A stretch of 64,000 bases of DNA from Pseudodesulfovibrio sp. 5S69 (GCF_037094465.1 NZ_CP146609.1:2661501-2725500), one strand, 5' to 3'; shown: positions 32,516-42,515, counted from the first letter of the stretch. Notes: generated from the letters alone by a model not told the origin. Made by a program: numbers and translations.

Positions 32516-33085
32516 TTATTTTTTGATGAACCGGGCGAGATAGGTGAATTCGCCCAGGTCGACCACGGCGTCGGGGACAAACCCGTACGGCGAGGTCAGC
32601 CGGTCGGCGTCCTCCGGACCGATGCGTTTGTCCGGGGATGACGGGCCGGGGCCGTGGGCGAACTTCTTGAACTCGATGAGCGCGAACACGCCGCCTGGCA
32701 CGAGCACCCGGCCGATCTCGCCCATGAGGCCCGGCCGGGCCGCTTCGGGCAGGTCGTGCAGCACGGTGGCCATGAACGCGGCGTCCACCGAACCGGTGGC
32801 CAGGTCGAGCGGCTTAGTGAGGTCAGCCACTTTGGGCTCGACGTTGCCCAGCCCTTCCTTGTGCGCGGTCTCGTCCAGGGTGGCGATCCCCTCGGGCCAT
32901 AGATCCAGCGCGTAGACCAGGGAGCCCGCGCCCAGCCTTCGGGCCAGGGCCAGGGTGTAGTTCCCCGCGCCGCAGCCGAGGTCGAGGTACGTGGCCCGCG
33001 AGCCGACCATGATGTTGTCGAAGGCGAGGTCCTGGTCGATGTGGTCGATGCTGCTTTTTCCGGCAGCCTTGGGCTTGGCGTCCAT
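32516..33085 (-). CDS. Class I SAM-dependent methyltransferase
   Basis: 189 aa. SAM motif I YLDLGCGAGNYTLALARRLG (about 34-53), acidic motif LVYALDLWPEG, motif post-I DAAFMATVLHDLPE, and motif III VLVPGGVFALIEFKKF. UbiE/Methyltransf_11 type. Substrate unknown; no pathway neighbours. Confidence 0.88.
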   Translation of the reverse strand: MDAKPKAAGKSSIDHIDQDLAFDNIMVGSRATYLDLGCGAGNYTLALARRLGAGSLVYALDLWPEGIATLDETAHKEGLGNVEPKVADLTKPLDLATGSVDAAFMATVLHDLPEAARPGLMGEIGRVLVPGGVFALIEFKKFAHGPGPSSPDKRIGPEDADRLTSPYGFVPDAVVDLGEFTYLARFIKK

Positions 33086-33159
33086 GGGTACTCCAGGTCA
33101 AGAGGTCAATGGGATAGCACAAGATACGCGCCGAAGGAGACGGCGTCAAAAAGGCCCGG

Positions 33160-33648
33160 CTACGGATTGACGTGTCTGCCCAGGATGGACAAGCTGTAGC
33201 GCTTGCCGTCCATTTCGGCGATGTCCGGCAGCCTGCCCCACTCCTCGAAACCGAAGGAGTAAAACAGCCGCATGGACCCCTCGTTGTGGGAAAATATGTA
33301 GGCCACCACGGTCCGGATGCCCAGTTCCGGGGTCATGTCCAGGGCCTCCTTGAGCAGCCGCCTGCCCAGCCCCTGCCGTCGGTATTCCGGGGCGATGTAG
33401 ATGCTGATCTCGGCGGTACGGCCATAGGCCGGGCGGCCGTAAAAGGACTCGAAGCTGACCCAGGCCGCGACTTCGCCGTCGATGCGCTCCACCAGGATGG
33501 GCCGCTTGCCGGGCACGTGGTTGTCGAACCAGGCCCGTTTGGACTCCACGCTGACCGGTTCGGTGTCGGCCGTGGCAGTGCGCGTGGGCACCGTGGAATT
33601 ATAGATGTCGACGATCCTCGGGAGATCCTGTCCTGTGGCGGGCTGCAT
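33160..33648 (-). CDS. GNAT acetyltransferase, phosphinothricin N-acetyltransferase-like
   Basis: 162 aa from ATG 33648 (MQPATGQDLPRIVDIYNSTV), AAAGGAG 6-7 bases ahead. Acetyl-CoA motif YIAPEYRRQGLGRRLLKEAL near 90-110, then VVAYIFSHNEGSMRLFYSFGFEEWG, close to the Pat/Bar group that acetylates phosphinothricin- or methionine-sulfoximine-like amines. Resistance function is inference only. Confidence 0.87.
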   Translation of the reverse strand: MQPATGQDLPRIVDIYNSTVPTRTATADTEPVSVESKRAWFDNHVPGKRPILVERIDGEVAAWVSFESFYGRPAYGRTAEISIYIAPEYRRQGLGRRLLKEALDMTPELGIRTVVAYIFSHNEGSMRLFYSFGFEEWGRLPDIAEMDGKRYSLSILGRHVNP

Positions 33649-34047
33649 GCGTTTGCTCCTTTCTTTCCCGGCGGTTGCCGGAGGCGGTCGGCGACACCAT
33701 AATCGCCCTTCTGCCGACACGCAAGGGCCGTGAAGGAGCCGCGCCCAAATCAGCCCTCGACCCCGTTCTCCTCATGCGAGCCGTCGCACAGGGGCTTGGC
33801 CCCCGGCATAAGGAATAGACCCGGGGCAACTCCACGCGCCTCCCTCCATACGCGTCTATCAGCGGCGTATCCACGGACATCAGCGGGCTGTATTGACTCA
33901 GGACTATCTGGCTCGGACGCCTTTATGGAACCTCCCTCGGCTTTTCGGCCTCATTGCAGGTCCATCCCAACCACAAGGCATCCCGTTTGCGCACACCCCG
34001 ATGCGAAAAAGGAATGAATCGTCACCAGGCCGCCACTCACCGCCCGT
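33649..34047. other. Gene-poor gap
   Basis: About 400 bases between two GNAT genes with no ORF I would defend. A GGGGC-ttg-GCCCC hairpin (33791-33803) is present. Composition is GC-rich like the core. Confidence 0.4.
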
Positions 34048-34079
34048 AAAAAAAGAGAGCGGACCACCCGGCCCGCTCC
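34048..34079 (-). terminator. Intrinsic terminator after the third GNAT gene
   Basis: Minus strand GAGCGG / CCGCTC stem followed by CTTTTTTT, 22 bases after the stop. Confidence 0.6.
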
Positions 34080-34101
34080 CCGATTCATAGCCTGTGCACG
34101 A

Positions 34102-34620
34102 TCACTCGTCGGCGGTCACCAGGAACGCCGGATCGGCCCGAACGCCCCCTTCGGGCTCTCGCCCGTCCAGGGATACGGCCAGGACGTTCTCCTGCGGCAC
34201 GCCGTCCATGATAAGCCCCGGCCATGCGCGAAAGCCGAACCGTCCGTAATAGGCCGGGTCGCCGACCAGAACCACGCCGCGCGCGCCCTGGTCCCGGATG
34301 ATGCGAAGGGCCTCGCGGACCAGGGCGGAACCGATGCCCCGCCCCTGCCGGCCGGGCGATACGCCCACCGGGCCGAGCATGTACCAGCCCTGTCCGTCCT
34401 CGCCTACGACGGCCGGAGACAGGGCCACGTGCCCCGTCACTTCCCCTCGGTCTTCGGCCACCAGTGACAGGCTCAGGCGGCTCGCGCTGCGCAGGGCGTC
34501 GACGATCAGGTGTTCGGTAGGTTCGGCCCCGGGCGCGTGCTGGGGATGGTTGCGGAAGGCAGCGTGTTCGACCGCGCGGATGGCGGCGACGTCGTTGTCT
34601 GTTCCCAAGCGTATATGCAT
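34102..34620 (-). CDS. GNAT-family N-acetyltransferase (YhbS-like)
   Basis: 172 aa from ATG 34620 with AGGA 7 bases ahead. LGPVGVSPGRQGRGIGSALVREALRI (in part) is the acetyl-CoA motif, followed by GVVLVGDPAYYGRFGF, typical of the YhbS/Eis-like subgroup. Monocistronic with own terminator. Substrate unknown. Confidence 0.88.
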   Translation of the reverse strand: MHIRLGTDNDVAAIRAVEHAAFRNHPQHAPGAEPTEHLIVDALRSASRLSLSLVAEDRGEVTGHVALSPAVVGEDGQGWYMLGPVGVSPGRQGRGIGSALVREALRIIRDQGARGVVLVGDPAYYGRFGFRAWPGLIMDGVPQENVLAVSLDGREPEGGVRADPAFLVTADE

Positions 34621-34911
34621 CTTCAATTCCTGTTGTTACGGTCCATGGGATAAGACCCGCGCCCCGTGCGGGCGCGGCCGTCAATCGATTCCGCCCGCCC
34701 GGCAATGGCCGCATGGGCGGGGATGGAGCTAACTAACAAGATCCGAAAGCGGAAGCTTCAAACAGTCACCTTTGAAGGTTGGGCGGCCGCCGGAAAGGAG
34801 GCCGTGATAACGCCCAACCGATACCCTCGGCCCCTTGCACCCGTCAAGGGCATTGCCTGCGGCCGCGTTTCCGATTATCAAGGCCGTAAACCGCAGCCCG
34901 GAGCCCGCCCC

Positions 34912-35397
34912 ATGTCCGAAACCAATCCCCTCGACAAACTGGCCCTCGCCGTGGCCACCCTCGGTCCCGTCGGCCACTTTCCCAAGGCCCCCGGCACCTG
35001 GGGCTCCCTGGCCGCCGTGGTGATCGCGCCCTCGCTCCTCCTGGCCCTCGCCCTGCCCTGGCGCGCCGCCGCCCTGCTCGGCGTCTTTATCCTCGGCACC
35101 TGGGCCTGTGGCCGGGCCGAGACCGTCATGGGCAAAAAGGACCCCGGCTGCGTGGTCGTGGACGAACTCTTCGGCCAATGGCTCGCCCTGTTCTTCTTCC
35201 AGGCCATGCCCCTCTGGTACCTGGCCGCCGCCTTCGCCCTGTTCCGCGTCTTCGACATCCTCAAGCCCTGGCCCGTCAAATGGGCCGAGACCGCCTTCCC
35301 CGGCGGCTTCGGGGTCATGCTCGACGACGGCGTGGCCGGACTCTACGCCATGGGCTGCCTGCATCTCCTCGCCTATCTCGTTTCGATGATCGGGTAG
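34912..35397 (+). CDS. pgpA: Phosphatidylglycerophosphatase A
   Basis: Membrane enzyme removing phosphate from phosphatidylglycerol phosphate, 161 aa, about four hydrophobic segments. Family motifs: GHFPKAPGTWGSL near residue 20, VVDELFGQW near 79 (metal/catalytic acidic residues), and FRVFDILKPWPV plus GFGVMLDDGVAGLYA near the end. Start at ATG 34912; the in-frame extension upstream is not conserved. GGAGCCCGCCCC precedes the ATG. Confidence 0.95.
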   Translation: MSETNPLDKLALAVATLGPVGHFPKAPGTWGSLAAVVIAPSLLLALALPWRAAALLGVFILGTWACGRAETVMGKKDPGCVVVDELFGQWLALFFFQAMPLWYLAAAFALFRVFDILKPWPVKWAETAFPGGFGVMLDDGVAGLYAMGCLHLLAYLVSMIG

Positions 35398-35447
35398 GAG
35401 GAATGCCTCCTGCGGGGCCTCGCCGGCCGGGCGTCTCCGACGGCCAA

Positions 35448-35469
35448 AGAACCTTTTGAAAAAGGTTCT
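35448..35469. repeat. Perfect 10-bp inverted repeat
   Basis: AGAACCTTTT-GA-AAAAGGTTCT, 51 bases after the pgpA stop; TGGACTCTCCAAAAC and a T-run follow on the plus strand. Confidence 0.7.
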
Positions 35470-35652
35470 CTGGACTCTCCAAAACTTTTTTTTGCCGCTA
35501 TCGCGGAGGCCGTGCGTCTACTGCCAGCCACGCCTCTTCACAGTGTGACGTACCGATTCCGCATCATTTCTGGAATAGAAACACGCCTTTCCTCCCTACT
35601 CAACCCGCGCGAATGCGCATACAAAAAGTTTAGGAAGAAAAGGGAGATGAGG

Positions 35653-35714
35653 GGCCGGGGAAGGGGGAAAGGAAAGCCCTTTTCAAAGGGTTTCCTTTCC
35701 CCCTTCCCCCGGCC
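35653..35714. repeat. 62-bp near-perfect palindrome
   Basis: Arms of about 30 bases (begins GGCCGGGGAAGGGGG, ends CCCCCTTCCCCCGGCC) around a TC centre, with single-base slips. Purine/pyrimidine-rich. Could form a long hairpin in RNA or a cruciform in DNA. Confidence 0.75.
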
Positions 35715-35723
35715 GCCGGAGGC

Positions 35724-35759
35724 AAAAAAAAAACGCCGCCCAACAGGGCGGCGTTTTTT
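35724..35759. terminator. Bidirectional intrinsic terminator between pgpA and pal
   Basis: ACGCCGCCC-AACA-GGGCGGCGT stem with a ten-A run on the left and a T-run on the right, so functional for both strands. Confidence 0.9.
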
Positions 35760-35782
35760 ACTATAGCAATACTCTCGCCGGT

Positions 35783-36337
35783 CTATTTGACCACGAACTC
35801 GTCGCGGCGGTTCTTGGCCCAGGCGGTTTCGTTGTGGGCGGGGTCGACGGGGTATTCCTCGCCGAAACTGACGATCTTCATCCGTTCGGGTTCCACGCCG
35901 AGGATGACCAGGTGCTCGTAGGCGGCGCGGGCACGGCGTTCGCCCAGGGCGAGGTTGTACTCTTCGGTGCCACGCTCGTCACAGTGGCCTTCGATGACCA
36001 CGTTGACGCCCGTGTACTTGCGCAGGATGTTGGCCTTCTGGGCAAGGATGGAGCGGGCTTCATCACTGAGCTCGTAGGAATTGAAGGCAAAATGGATGGT
36101 CACGTTGGTCAATTCCTGGACGGCCTCGGCCTTGGCCCGGGCCTGCGCCTCGGCGGCCAGGGTGGCTTCATCGACAGCGGGCTCTTCCTGCTTGGGCGGA
36201 GTCCACTGGGTGTCGTCCTTTACTTCGACCTGACCCTGAGTCGGCTCCGTGGTTGTGGATTTCTTTGCACAGCCGGCAAAGAGAAGAAGGGACAAGGCCA
36301 AGAGGGCCACCATACCGACATACCATTTAATTTTCAT
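35783..36337 (-). CDS. pal: Peptidoglycan-associated lipoprotein Pal
   Basis: Outer-membrane lipoprotein of the Tol-Pal system that tethers outer membrane to peptidoglycan and supports division-site constriction. 184 aa from ATG 36337 (AAGGAG 7 bases ahead): signal peptide to lipobox LFAGC, Thr/Gln linker, then OmpA-like domain with VVIEGHCDERGTEEYNLALGERRARA. Last gene of the tol cluster. Confidence 0.96.
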   Translation of the reverse strand: MKIKWYVGMVALLALSLLLFAGCAKKSTTTEPTQGQVEVKDDTQWTPPKQEEPAVDEATLAAEAQARAKAEAVQELTNVTIHFAFNSYELSDEARSILAQKANILRKYTGVNVVIEGHCDERGTEEYNLALGERRARAAYEHLVILGVEPERMKIVSFGEEYPVDPAHNETAWAKNRRDEFVVK

Positions 36338-36457
36338 GCTCACTCCTTGATAGAGCCATCGCTCGGCATTTTTCCAGTAACCCGAGAGCGCTCGGTTTTC
36401 GCACCTTTTACGCTTTACCTTTTCCAAGACAAAAATCAACCCTGATCATATGACAAT

Positions 36458-37765
36458 TTACCACTGCAAGGAAGTGTCCCAGGCAGGCGCGAAAGCGGCC
36501 CCCTTGCCGGTGGATATCTTGTGCGGCGTATCTCCATGTCTGGTGGTCAGATACAGTTGGTACTGGCCGGTCCGGCTGGAGGCGAAGGCCACGAAGTAGC
36601 CGTCCGGGCCGAAGGCCGGATATTCGTCGTTGCCCGGTCCGAAGGTCAGTTGCTTTTCCCGTCCGGTCTCGAGATCGTGCAGGAAGATGCGGTGCCCGTC
36701 CGAGGTCTGGTGGGTATAGGCCACATACCGGCCGTCCGGACTCAGACACGGATGGGTGTTGTACTTGCCCGTGGTGGTCACGCGCCGGACCTGCCCGGAC
36801 TTCATATCCAGGAGGTAGACGTGCGGGTTGCCCGCCCTGCCCGAGGTGAAGACCATCTTGGAGCCGGTGCGGTCGAAGCTCGGCGAAACGTCGATATACG
36901 GGCTTCCGGCCAGCCGCTTGCCGACTTTGAAGGACTTGCTCAGTTCGTAGATGTTGGTCGTCCCGTTCAGGTTAAGAGAGGCGTAGAGCACGTCGCCGGG
37001 CCCGTAGACCGGGCTGATGACCGTGTCGCCCAGCCCCTTGGCGATGCGCCGGATCTTCTGCGTCTTGCTGTCGTAGATGCACAGTTCGTGGCGCTCGTTG
37101 CCGATATGGGTGAAGGCGAGCTGGCCGCCGTTGGCGGACCAGGCCGGGCTCAGGTTGTACCCGCCCAGATCGGTGATCTGCGTAAGGGCCCTGCCCTGGG
37201 GCAGGACGGTGAAGATCTCCTTGGTCTTGCCCATCTGCTTGACGAAGGCGATGGGCGAATCAAAGAACCCCTTCTTGCCGGTCAGGGCCTCCAGGAAGGC
37301 GGAACAGAAGCGATCGGCCACCAGGGGCAGCTTGTCGGCCACGTCGCGGTAGGCCTTGCCCACGACCCGCCGGCCGCTGAATGTCTCGTACACGCGGGCC
37401 TCGAGGTACTGGCCGTTCCAGCCCGTGGTCATGCACAGGTCCACCCGGGCCAGTTGGAAGGGCTTGAAATCAATGTCCTGGGCGGTCACGCCGTGACTCG
37501 GGTCGCCGCCGAGCAACTGGCTCGCCGGGACCAGCTTGAGGAACGGAATGTAGCCGAGGTCGTTGGACACCAGATCCGCGAAGGCCTTGGCGGCGGCTTC
37601 GGGCACCGGCTGGCCGTCGAGCCCCTTGGGCGGGAGCAGGGTGATGTTGACCATGCGCTGGCCGGGACCGTGGATGTCCACAGTCAGGGGGCCCTGAGCC
37701 GACGCGAACGCGGCCGTGAGGCAGACGAGAACCAATGAGGCAAAGAGTGTCGTTATCCGTTTCAT
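36458..37765 (-). CDS. tolB: Tol-Pal system translocation protein TolB
   Basis: Periplasmic beta-propeller that binds Pal. 435 aa with signal peptide ending AAFASA; N-terminal domain (PLTVDIHGPGQRMVNITLLPP) then WD40-like/PD40 repeats seen as SPAWSANGGQLAFTH, SPSFDRTGSKMVFTSGRAG, PCLSPDGRYVAYTHQ, YPAFGPDGYFVAFASSRTG, FAPAWDTS. Start 5 bases after the tolA stop. Confidence 0.95.
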   Translation of the reverse strand: MKRITTLFASLVLVCLTAAFASAQGPLTVDIHGPGQRMVNITLLPPKGLDGQPVPEAAAKAFADLVSNDLGYIPFLKLVPASQLLGGDPSHGVTAQDIDFKPFQLARVDLCMTTGWNGQYLEARVYETFSGRRVVGKAYRDVADKLPLVADRFCSAFLEALTGKKGFFDSPIAFVKQMGKTKEIFTVLPQGRALTQITDLGGYNLSPAWSANGGQLAFTHIGNERHELCIYDSKTQKIRRIAKGLGDTVISPVYGPGDVLYASLNLNGTTNIYELSKSFKVGKRLAGSPYIDVSPSFDRTGSKMVFTSGRAGNPHVYLLDMKSGQVRRVTTTGKYNTHPCLSPDGRYVAYTHQTSDGHRIFLHDLETGREKQLTFGPGNDEYPAFGPDGYFVAFASSRTGQYQLYLTTRHGDTPHKISTGKGAAFAPAWDTSLQW

Positions 37766-37770
37766 ACCAT

Positions 37771-38691
37771 CTACTCTGAGAGTTCCTGGCTGTTGAAATT
37801 GATGCGAATGAGCCGGTCACGTTCGGTTCTCGGCTTTTCGACATACTCGGTTTCCTTGATAGCTCGGAGGGCGGAACTGTCGAATTCAGGATTATTCGAG
37901 GATTCCAGGACCTTCGAGGAAAGAATCTTGCCGTCTTCCGCAAGGGTTATTTCAATGGTGACTGTCAGGTTGGCCTCGCCGGCAAAGGCGGGGTAGCGCC
38001 AGTGCTTCTTGATGGCCGACCCAACGATGAGGGCATAGACCTCGGACAGGCCGGAGCCGGAACCGCCGATCGAACCGCCTACCTTGCCGCCCTCCTGGCC
38101 GCCGGGCTGCCCGCCGTGGGCGTATACGCTGCTGCCCTCCTGCTTCTTCAGGGCGGCCAATTCGCTGGCCAGGGCGCTCTGCTTGGCCGCTTCCTCGCGT
38201 TTGGCCTGGGCCTTGGCCGCGGCCATGCCCTCGGCCAGCAACTGCTTGGCCGTCTTTTCGGGCTTGGGTTTAGGCTTGGGCTTCGGCTTGGGCTTGGGCT
38301 TCGGCTTTGGTTTGGGCTCGGGTTTCGGTTTCGGCTTGGGCTCTTCCTTCTTCTTGACCACGGTCTTCTTCTCGACCTTCTTCGGGCTGATATCCTTGAC
38401 TTCGGGTTCGGGCTCGGGTTTGGCCTCGACCACGGGCACGGGCTGGGCCTCAGCCTGCTCGGGCTGGGCTTCCACCACGGGCACGGCCGGTGCCTGGGCC
38501 GGAGCCTCGGCTTCCGCCTGGACCTTGACTGGCGGCCCGGGCGGAGGCGGCGCCAACGAAATCAGGTCCACGTTGTACACGGGCCGGTCCAGATTCACGC
38601 GCGTGGCCGTATAGTTCACGCCATAGAGCGCGAAGGCGAATATGCCCGCGTGGAACAAGAGGGAAAGGAGAAAACCGAGGCCCTGCCGCAT
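37771..38691 (-). CDS. tolA: TolA/TonB-like energy-transducing protein
   Basis: 306 aa, TolA position in the cluster. One N-terminal membrane helix (LGFLLSLLFHAGIFAFALYG), a Pro/Glu/Ala region, a long run of Lys-Pro dipeptides (about residues 115-145), an Ala/Lys-rich coiled segment, and a TonB-like C-terminal domain (KKHWRYPAFAGEANLTVTIEIT). It transmits proton-motive force from TolQR to TolB/Pal. The Lys-Pro arm is TonB-like rather than the usual alpha-helical TolA domain. Confidence 0.88.
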   Translation of the reverse strand: MRQGLGFLLSLLFHAGIFAFALYGVNYTATRVNLDRPVYNVDLISLAPPPPGPPVKVQAEAEAPAQAPAVPVVEAQPEQAEAQPVPVVEAKPEPEPEVKDISPKKVEKKTVVKKKEEPKPKPKPEPKPKPKPKPKPKPKPKPKPEKTAKQLLAEGMAAAKAQAKREEAAKQSALASELAALKKQEGSSVYAHGGQPGGQEGGKVGGSIGGSGSGLSEVYALIVGSAIKKHWRYPAFAGEANLTVTIEITLAEDGKILSSKVLESSNNPEFDSSALRAIKETEYVEKPRTERDRLIRINFNSQELSE

Positions 38692-38712
38692 GTCTATATC
38701 AACTCTGGAGAT

Positions 38713-39129
<417 letters not shown>

Positions 39130-39138
39130 GGCGCGCTC

Positions 39139-39843
<705 letters not shown>

Positions 39844-39982
39844 GGTTGCACCTTTTCGGGTCTATGGGCCGTCCGGCCCGCTTCATGCGAAGAAAGCCGG
39901 GCCTCAAGCAAGCCACGGCTTTCCTGTATTCCTGTACGTGCCTACGCCTTCTTGGTCACGAATATGCGACGGATCGGAAACA

Positions 39983-40633
39983 TCATTTCATGCATCGCTG
40001 CACGATCTCCCAGGCGTTGGCCTCTGTCTGACGATATTCGTCCGGGGTCAGCCCCGCGCCCAGGGCGATGGTCCGCCGCAGCTCCTCGCCCACCAGGTCG
40101 CGGGGGGCGTGGGCGTCGTTGTTGACCACAAGCCCGGCCCCGTGCTTGCGGGCCATGGCGGCCACGTGGCCGTTGGTATAGCTGTGTCCGCCGCGCGTGG
40201 TGATCTCGAGCGCGACGCCCCTTTCCGCGGCGAGCGCGGCCTCCTCGTCGGTGATCAGGCCGGGGTGGGCCAGGATGTCCACGCCCGCCTCGATGGCCGC
40301 CAGGTTGGTCCCGGGGGCCACGGGCTCCACCGGGGTCTCGCCATGCATGACCACCAACTGCGCCCCGGCATCCCGCGCGCTCTTGACCATCTCGGCGATG
40401 AGCGCGGGCGGCACATGGGTCAGCTCGACACCGGCCAAGACGTTGATGTCGAAGAAGTGACCGTGTTTCTTGACGAAACGGAGCACGTTCTCGAGGATAT
40501 GGTAGGTGGTCGCCTCGTCCGCGTGGTCGGTCATGCACAGGGCCTTGTAGCCCAACACTTCGGCCCGGCGGACGAGTTCGGCGGGGATCAGTTCCCCGTC
40601 GCTGAAAATGGTATGGGTATGCAAATCGATCAT
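39983..40633 (-). CDS. PHP-domain phosphoesterase
   Basis: 216-aa histidinol-phosphatase-like/PHP family metal enzyme. Motifs: DLHTHTIFSDGELIPAELVRR (metal His), MTDHADEA, GVELTHV, MHGET, DILAHPGLI, and C-terminal NNDAHAPRDLVG, giving the full set of PHP His/Asp ligands. Substrate unknown. Located between the bifunctional-nuclease gene (7-base gap) and tolQ. Confidence 0.9.
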   Translation of the reverse strand: MIDLHTHTIFSDGELIPAELVRRAEVLGYKALCMTDHADEATTYHILENVLRFVKKHGHFFDINVLAGVELTHVPPALIAEMVKSARDAGAQLVVMHGETPVEPVAPGTNLAAIEAGVDILAHPGLITDEEAALAAERGVALEITTRGGHSYTNGHVAAMARKHGAGLVVNNDAHAPRDLVGEELRRTIALGAGLTPDEYRQTEANAWEIVQRCMK

Positions 40634-40640
40634 ACGGTGC

Positions 40641-41135
40641 CTACATCTTGTATTTGATGTCGTCTTCGGAGAGCTTGTCCAGCTCTTCCTGCCATTTATC
40701 GGCGTCCTCGGTCTTGATGACCGTCTCGGGATGATCCGGGAACGCGCCCCCGGCCTCTTCGAGGACCGCCTCGCCCACCAGTATGGGGCACTCCGCTCGC
40801 ACGGCCAGGGCGATGGCGTCCGACGGGCGGCTGTCCAGGCGCAGGGTATCGTCCCCGGCTGAGACCACGATCTCGGCGAAGAAGGTCCCGTTTTCTATGT
40901 CGGTGATCTCCACGCGGTTGATGGTGCCGCCCAGAGAGCGGATGGCGTTGAGCAGCAGGTCGTGGGTCATGGGCCGGGGAAACGGCACCTTGTTGATGGC
41001 CATGGAAATGGCCATGGCCTCCATGGCCCCGATCCAGATGGGCAGGACCTTGGTCTCTTCCTCATCCTTGAGAACGATGATCGGGGACTTGCCCGCCTCA
41101 TCCACCGCCAGCCCGAATATCTCGACCTTTACCAC
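40641..41135 (-). CDS. Bifunctional nuclease family (BFN/DUF151) protein
   Basis: 164 aa. Motifs MVKVEIFGLAVDEAGKSPIIVLKDE (in part), LPIWIGAMEAMAI, and DSRPSDAIALAVRAECPI are the DUF151 signature. Family described with DNase/RNase activity in plants; bacterial role uncertain. The gene start overlaps the miaB end by 7 bases, so the two are translationally coupled. Confidence 0.9.
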   Translation of the reverse strand: MVKVEIFGLAVDEAGKSPIIVLKDEEETKVLPIWIGAMEAMAISMAINKVPFPRPMTHDLLLNAIRSLGGTINRVEITDIENGTFFAEIVVSAGDDTLRLDSRPSDAIALAVRAECPILVGEAVLEEAGGAFPDHPETVIKTEDADKWQEELDKLSEDDIKYKM

Positions 41136-42481
41136 GGTTCGCCCGTCCTCTCTCCCACCAGGGAGTGTTTCTTGGCTTCCACAATCTTCACCGGGACCAT
41201 CATGCCGGTCAGTCCGGCGGTCTCCGCCATGGAGACGTTGACGATACGCCCGGCCGGATCACGCCCCTTCCAGGAAACGGCGTCTCCGTCCTGCATGCGG
41301 CTCAACCCTTCCATGAACGCGTCGGTCTGCGCGCCCACAAGATTCTTTAGACATTTTCTAGTAATATTATTTTGCAGAGTCTGCAAGCGCAGCAACCGCT
41401 CCGAAGCCTCTTCGGCCGGGACCTTGGGCTCCATGTTCACGGCCGCCACTCCAGGACGATCGGAATACTTGAAGGAAAAACTCGACTCGAAACCGACCCG
41501 CTCGACCATGTCCAGCGTCTGCCGGAAGTCCTCTTCGGTTTCGCCCGGGAACCCCACGATCAGGTCCGTGGTCAGGCTGATGTCCGGCCTGGCCGCTCGC
41601 AGCCCGTCCACGATGGAGAGGTAGCGCTGCATGTCGTATTTGCGGCGCATGGCCTTGAGCACCCGGTCCGATCCGGCCTGCATGGGCAGGTGGAGGGAGG
41701 GGCACAGGTTCGGCAGTTCGCCGAATGCCCGGATGACTTCCCCGGCTATATCCTTGGGATGCGAGGTGGTGAAGCGCAGCCGGTCCAGGCCGGGAATGGC
41801 GGCCACGGAACGCAGGAGTTCGGCGAAGCTGACGCCCACCCCGCCCTTGTCCAGGCCGAAGCTGTTGACGTTCTGCCCGAGCAGGGTGATCTCGCGCACG
41901 CCGCCCTCGACCAGGGCGCGGCACTCGTCCAGGATGGCGTCCGGGGTGCGGGACTTCTGGCGGCCCCGTGTGTAAGGCACGATACAGTAGGCGCAGAAAT
42001 TGTCGCACCCCTGCATGATGTTGACGAAGGCCTGGCGGGACTCGTTCGCGGCCGACGGGGCGCAGGGCTGCTCGCGCTCCTCGTACAGGGTCACGAAATC
42101 CAGCAGGGCCGCGCGGTCTTCCCTGCCTGCGGCGATGCGCTCCAGGGCGTTGGGCGCGCCCGCGATGCCGTCCGAGCCGAAGACCAGCTTGACGAAGGGG
42201 AAGCGCTCGAAAAAGCCGCGCCCCACCTGCTGAGCCACACAGCCGCCCACGGCGGCGAAGACGTTTTCATCGCGCTTGAGGTGCGCGGCCACCCGGCCGA
42301 GTTCGCTGTAGACCTTCTGCTCCGGCTTGTCGCGCACGCTGCACGTGTTCAGGATGTATACCTGGGCGTCCTCGTCGCCGGTCTCCTCCCATCCCCTGCT
42401 TTCCAGGGCGCGGGCGAGCCACTGCGAGTCGTGGACGTTCATCTGGCACCCGAAGGTGGTGATGTGAAATTTCATATCCAT
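41129..42481 (-). CDS. miaB: tRNA-2-methylthio-N6-dimethylallyladenosine synthase
   Basis: Radical-SAM methylthiotransferase that converts i6A37 to ms2i6A37 in tRNA. 450 aa: N-terminal Fe-S domain TFGCQMNVHDSQ (Cys), NTCSVRDKPEQKV, radical-SAM cluster motif CDNFCAYCIVPYTRG, and a C-terminal TRAM region (GLTGMMVPVKIVEAKKHSLVGE). ATG 42481 or 42475. Lies 66 bases after the kinase gene upstream. Confidence 0.95.
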   Translation of the reverse strand: MDMKFHITTFGCQMNVHDSQWLARALESRGWEETGDEDAQVYILNTCSVRDKPEQKVYSELGRVAAHLKRDENVFAAVGGCVAQQVGRGFFERFPFVKLVFGSDGIAGAPNALERIAAGREDRAALLDFVTLYEEREQPCAPSAANESRQAFVNIMQGCDNFCAYCIVPYTRGRQKSRTPDAILDECRALVEGGVREITLLGQNVNSFGLDKGGVGVSFAELLRSVAAIPGLDRLRFTTSHPKDIAGEVIRAFGELPNLCPSLHLPMQAGSDRVLKAMRRKYDMQRYLSIVDGLRAARPDISLTTDLIVGFPGETEEDFRQTLDMVERVGFESSFSFKYSDRPGVAAVNMEPKVPAEEASERLLRLQTLQNNITRKCLKNLVGAQTDAFMEGLSRMQDGDAVSWKGRDPAGRIVNVSMAETAGLTGMMVPVKIVEAKKHSLVGERTGEPW

Positions 42482-42485
42482 TCAT

Positions 42486-42515
42486 CCGGCCGCAATGCGG
42501 CCGGTCCTTTTTTTC
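42486..42515 (+). other. Hairpin upstream of miaB
   Basis: CCGGCCGC/GCGGCCGG stem, with T-run on the plus strand. Nothing ends there on the plus strand; on the minus strand it sits just ahead of the miaB start and may affect its translation. Confidence 0.35.

Larger units (their letters stand above)
35398..35782. other. Hairpin-rich gap between convergent pgpA and pal
   Basis: 385 bases without a gene, holding three inverted repeats listed separately (35448-35469, 35653-35714 and the terminator at 35724-35759) and the phrase TGGACTCTCCAAAAC followed by eight Ts. The repeat-and-phrase combination resembles intergenic repeats I associate with desulfovibrios (from memory, not searched). Confidence 0.5.

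Noticed and set aside
35512..35766. 84-codon open frame in the pgpA-pal gap
   Set aside because: It is made from the repeat and palindrome sequence; no start signal.
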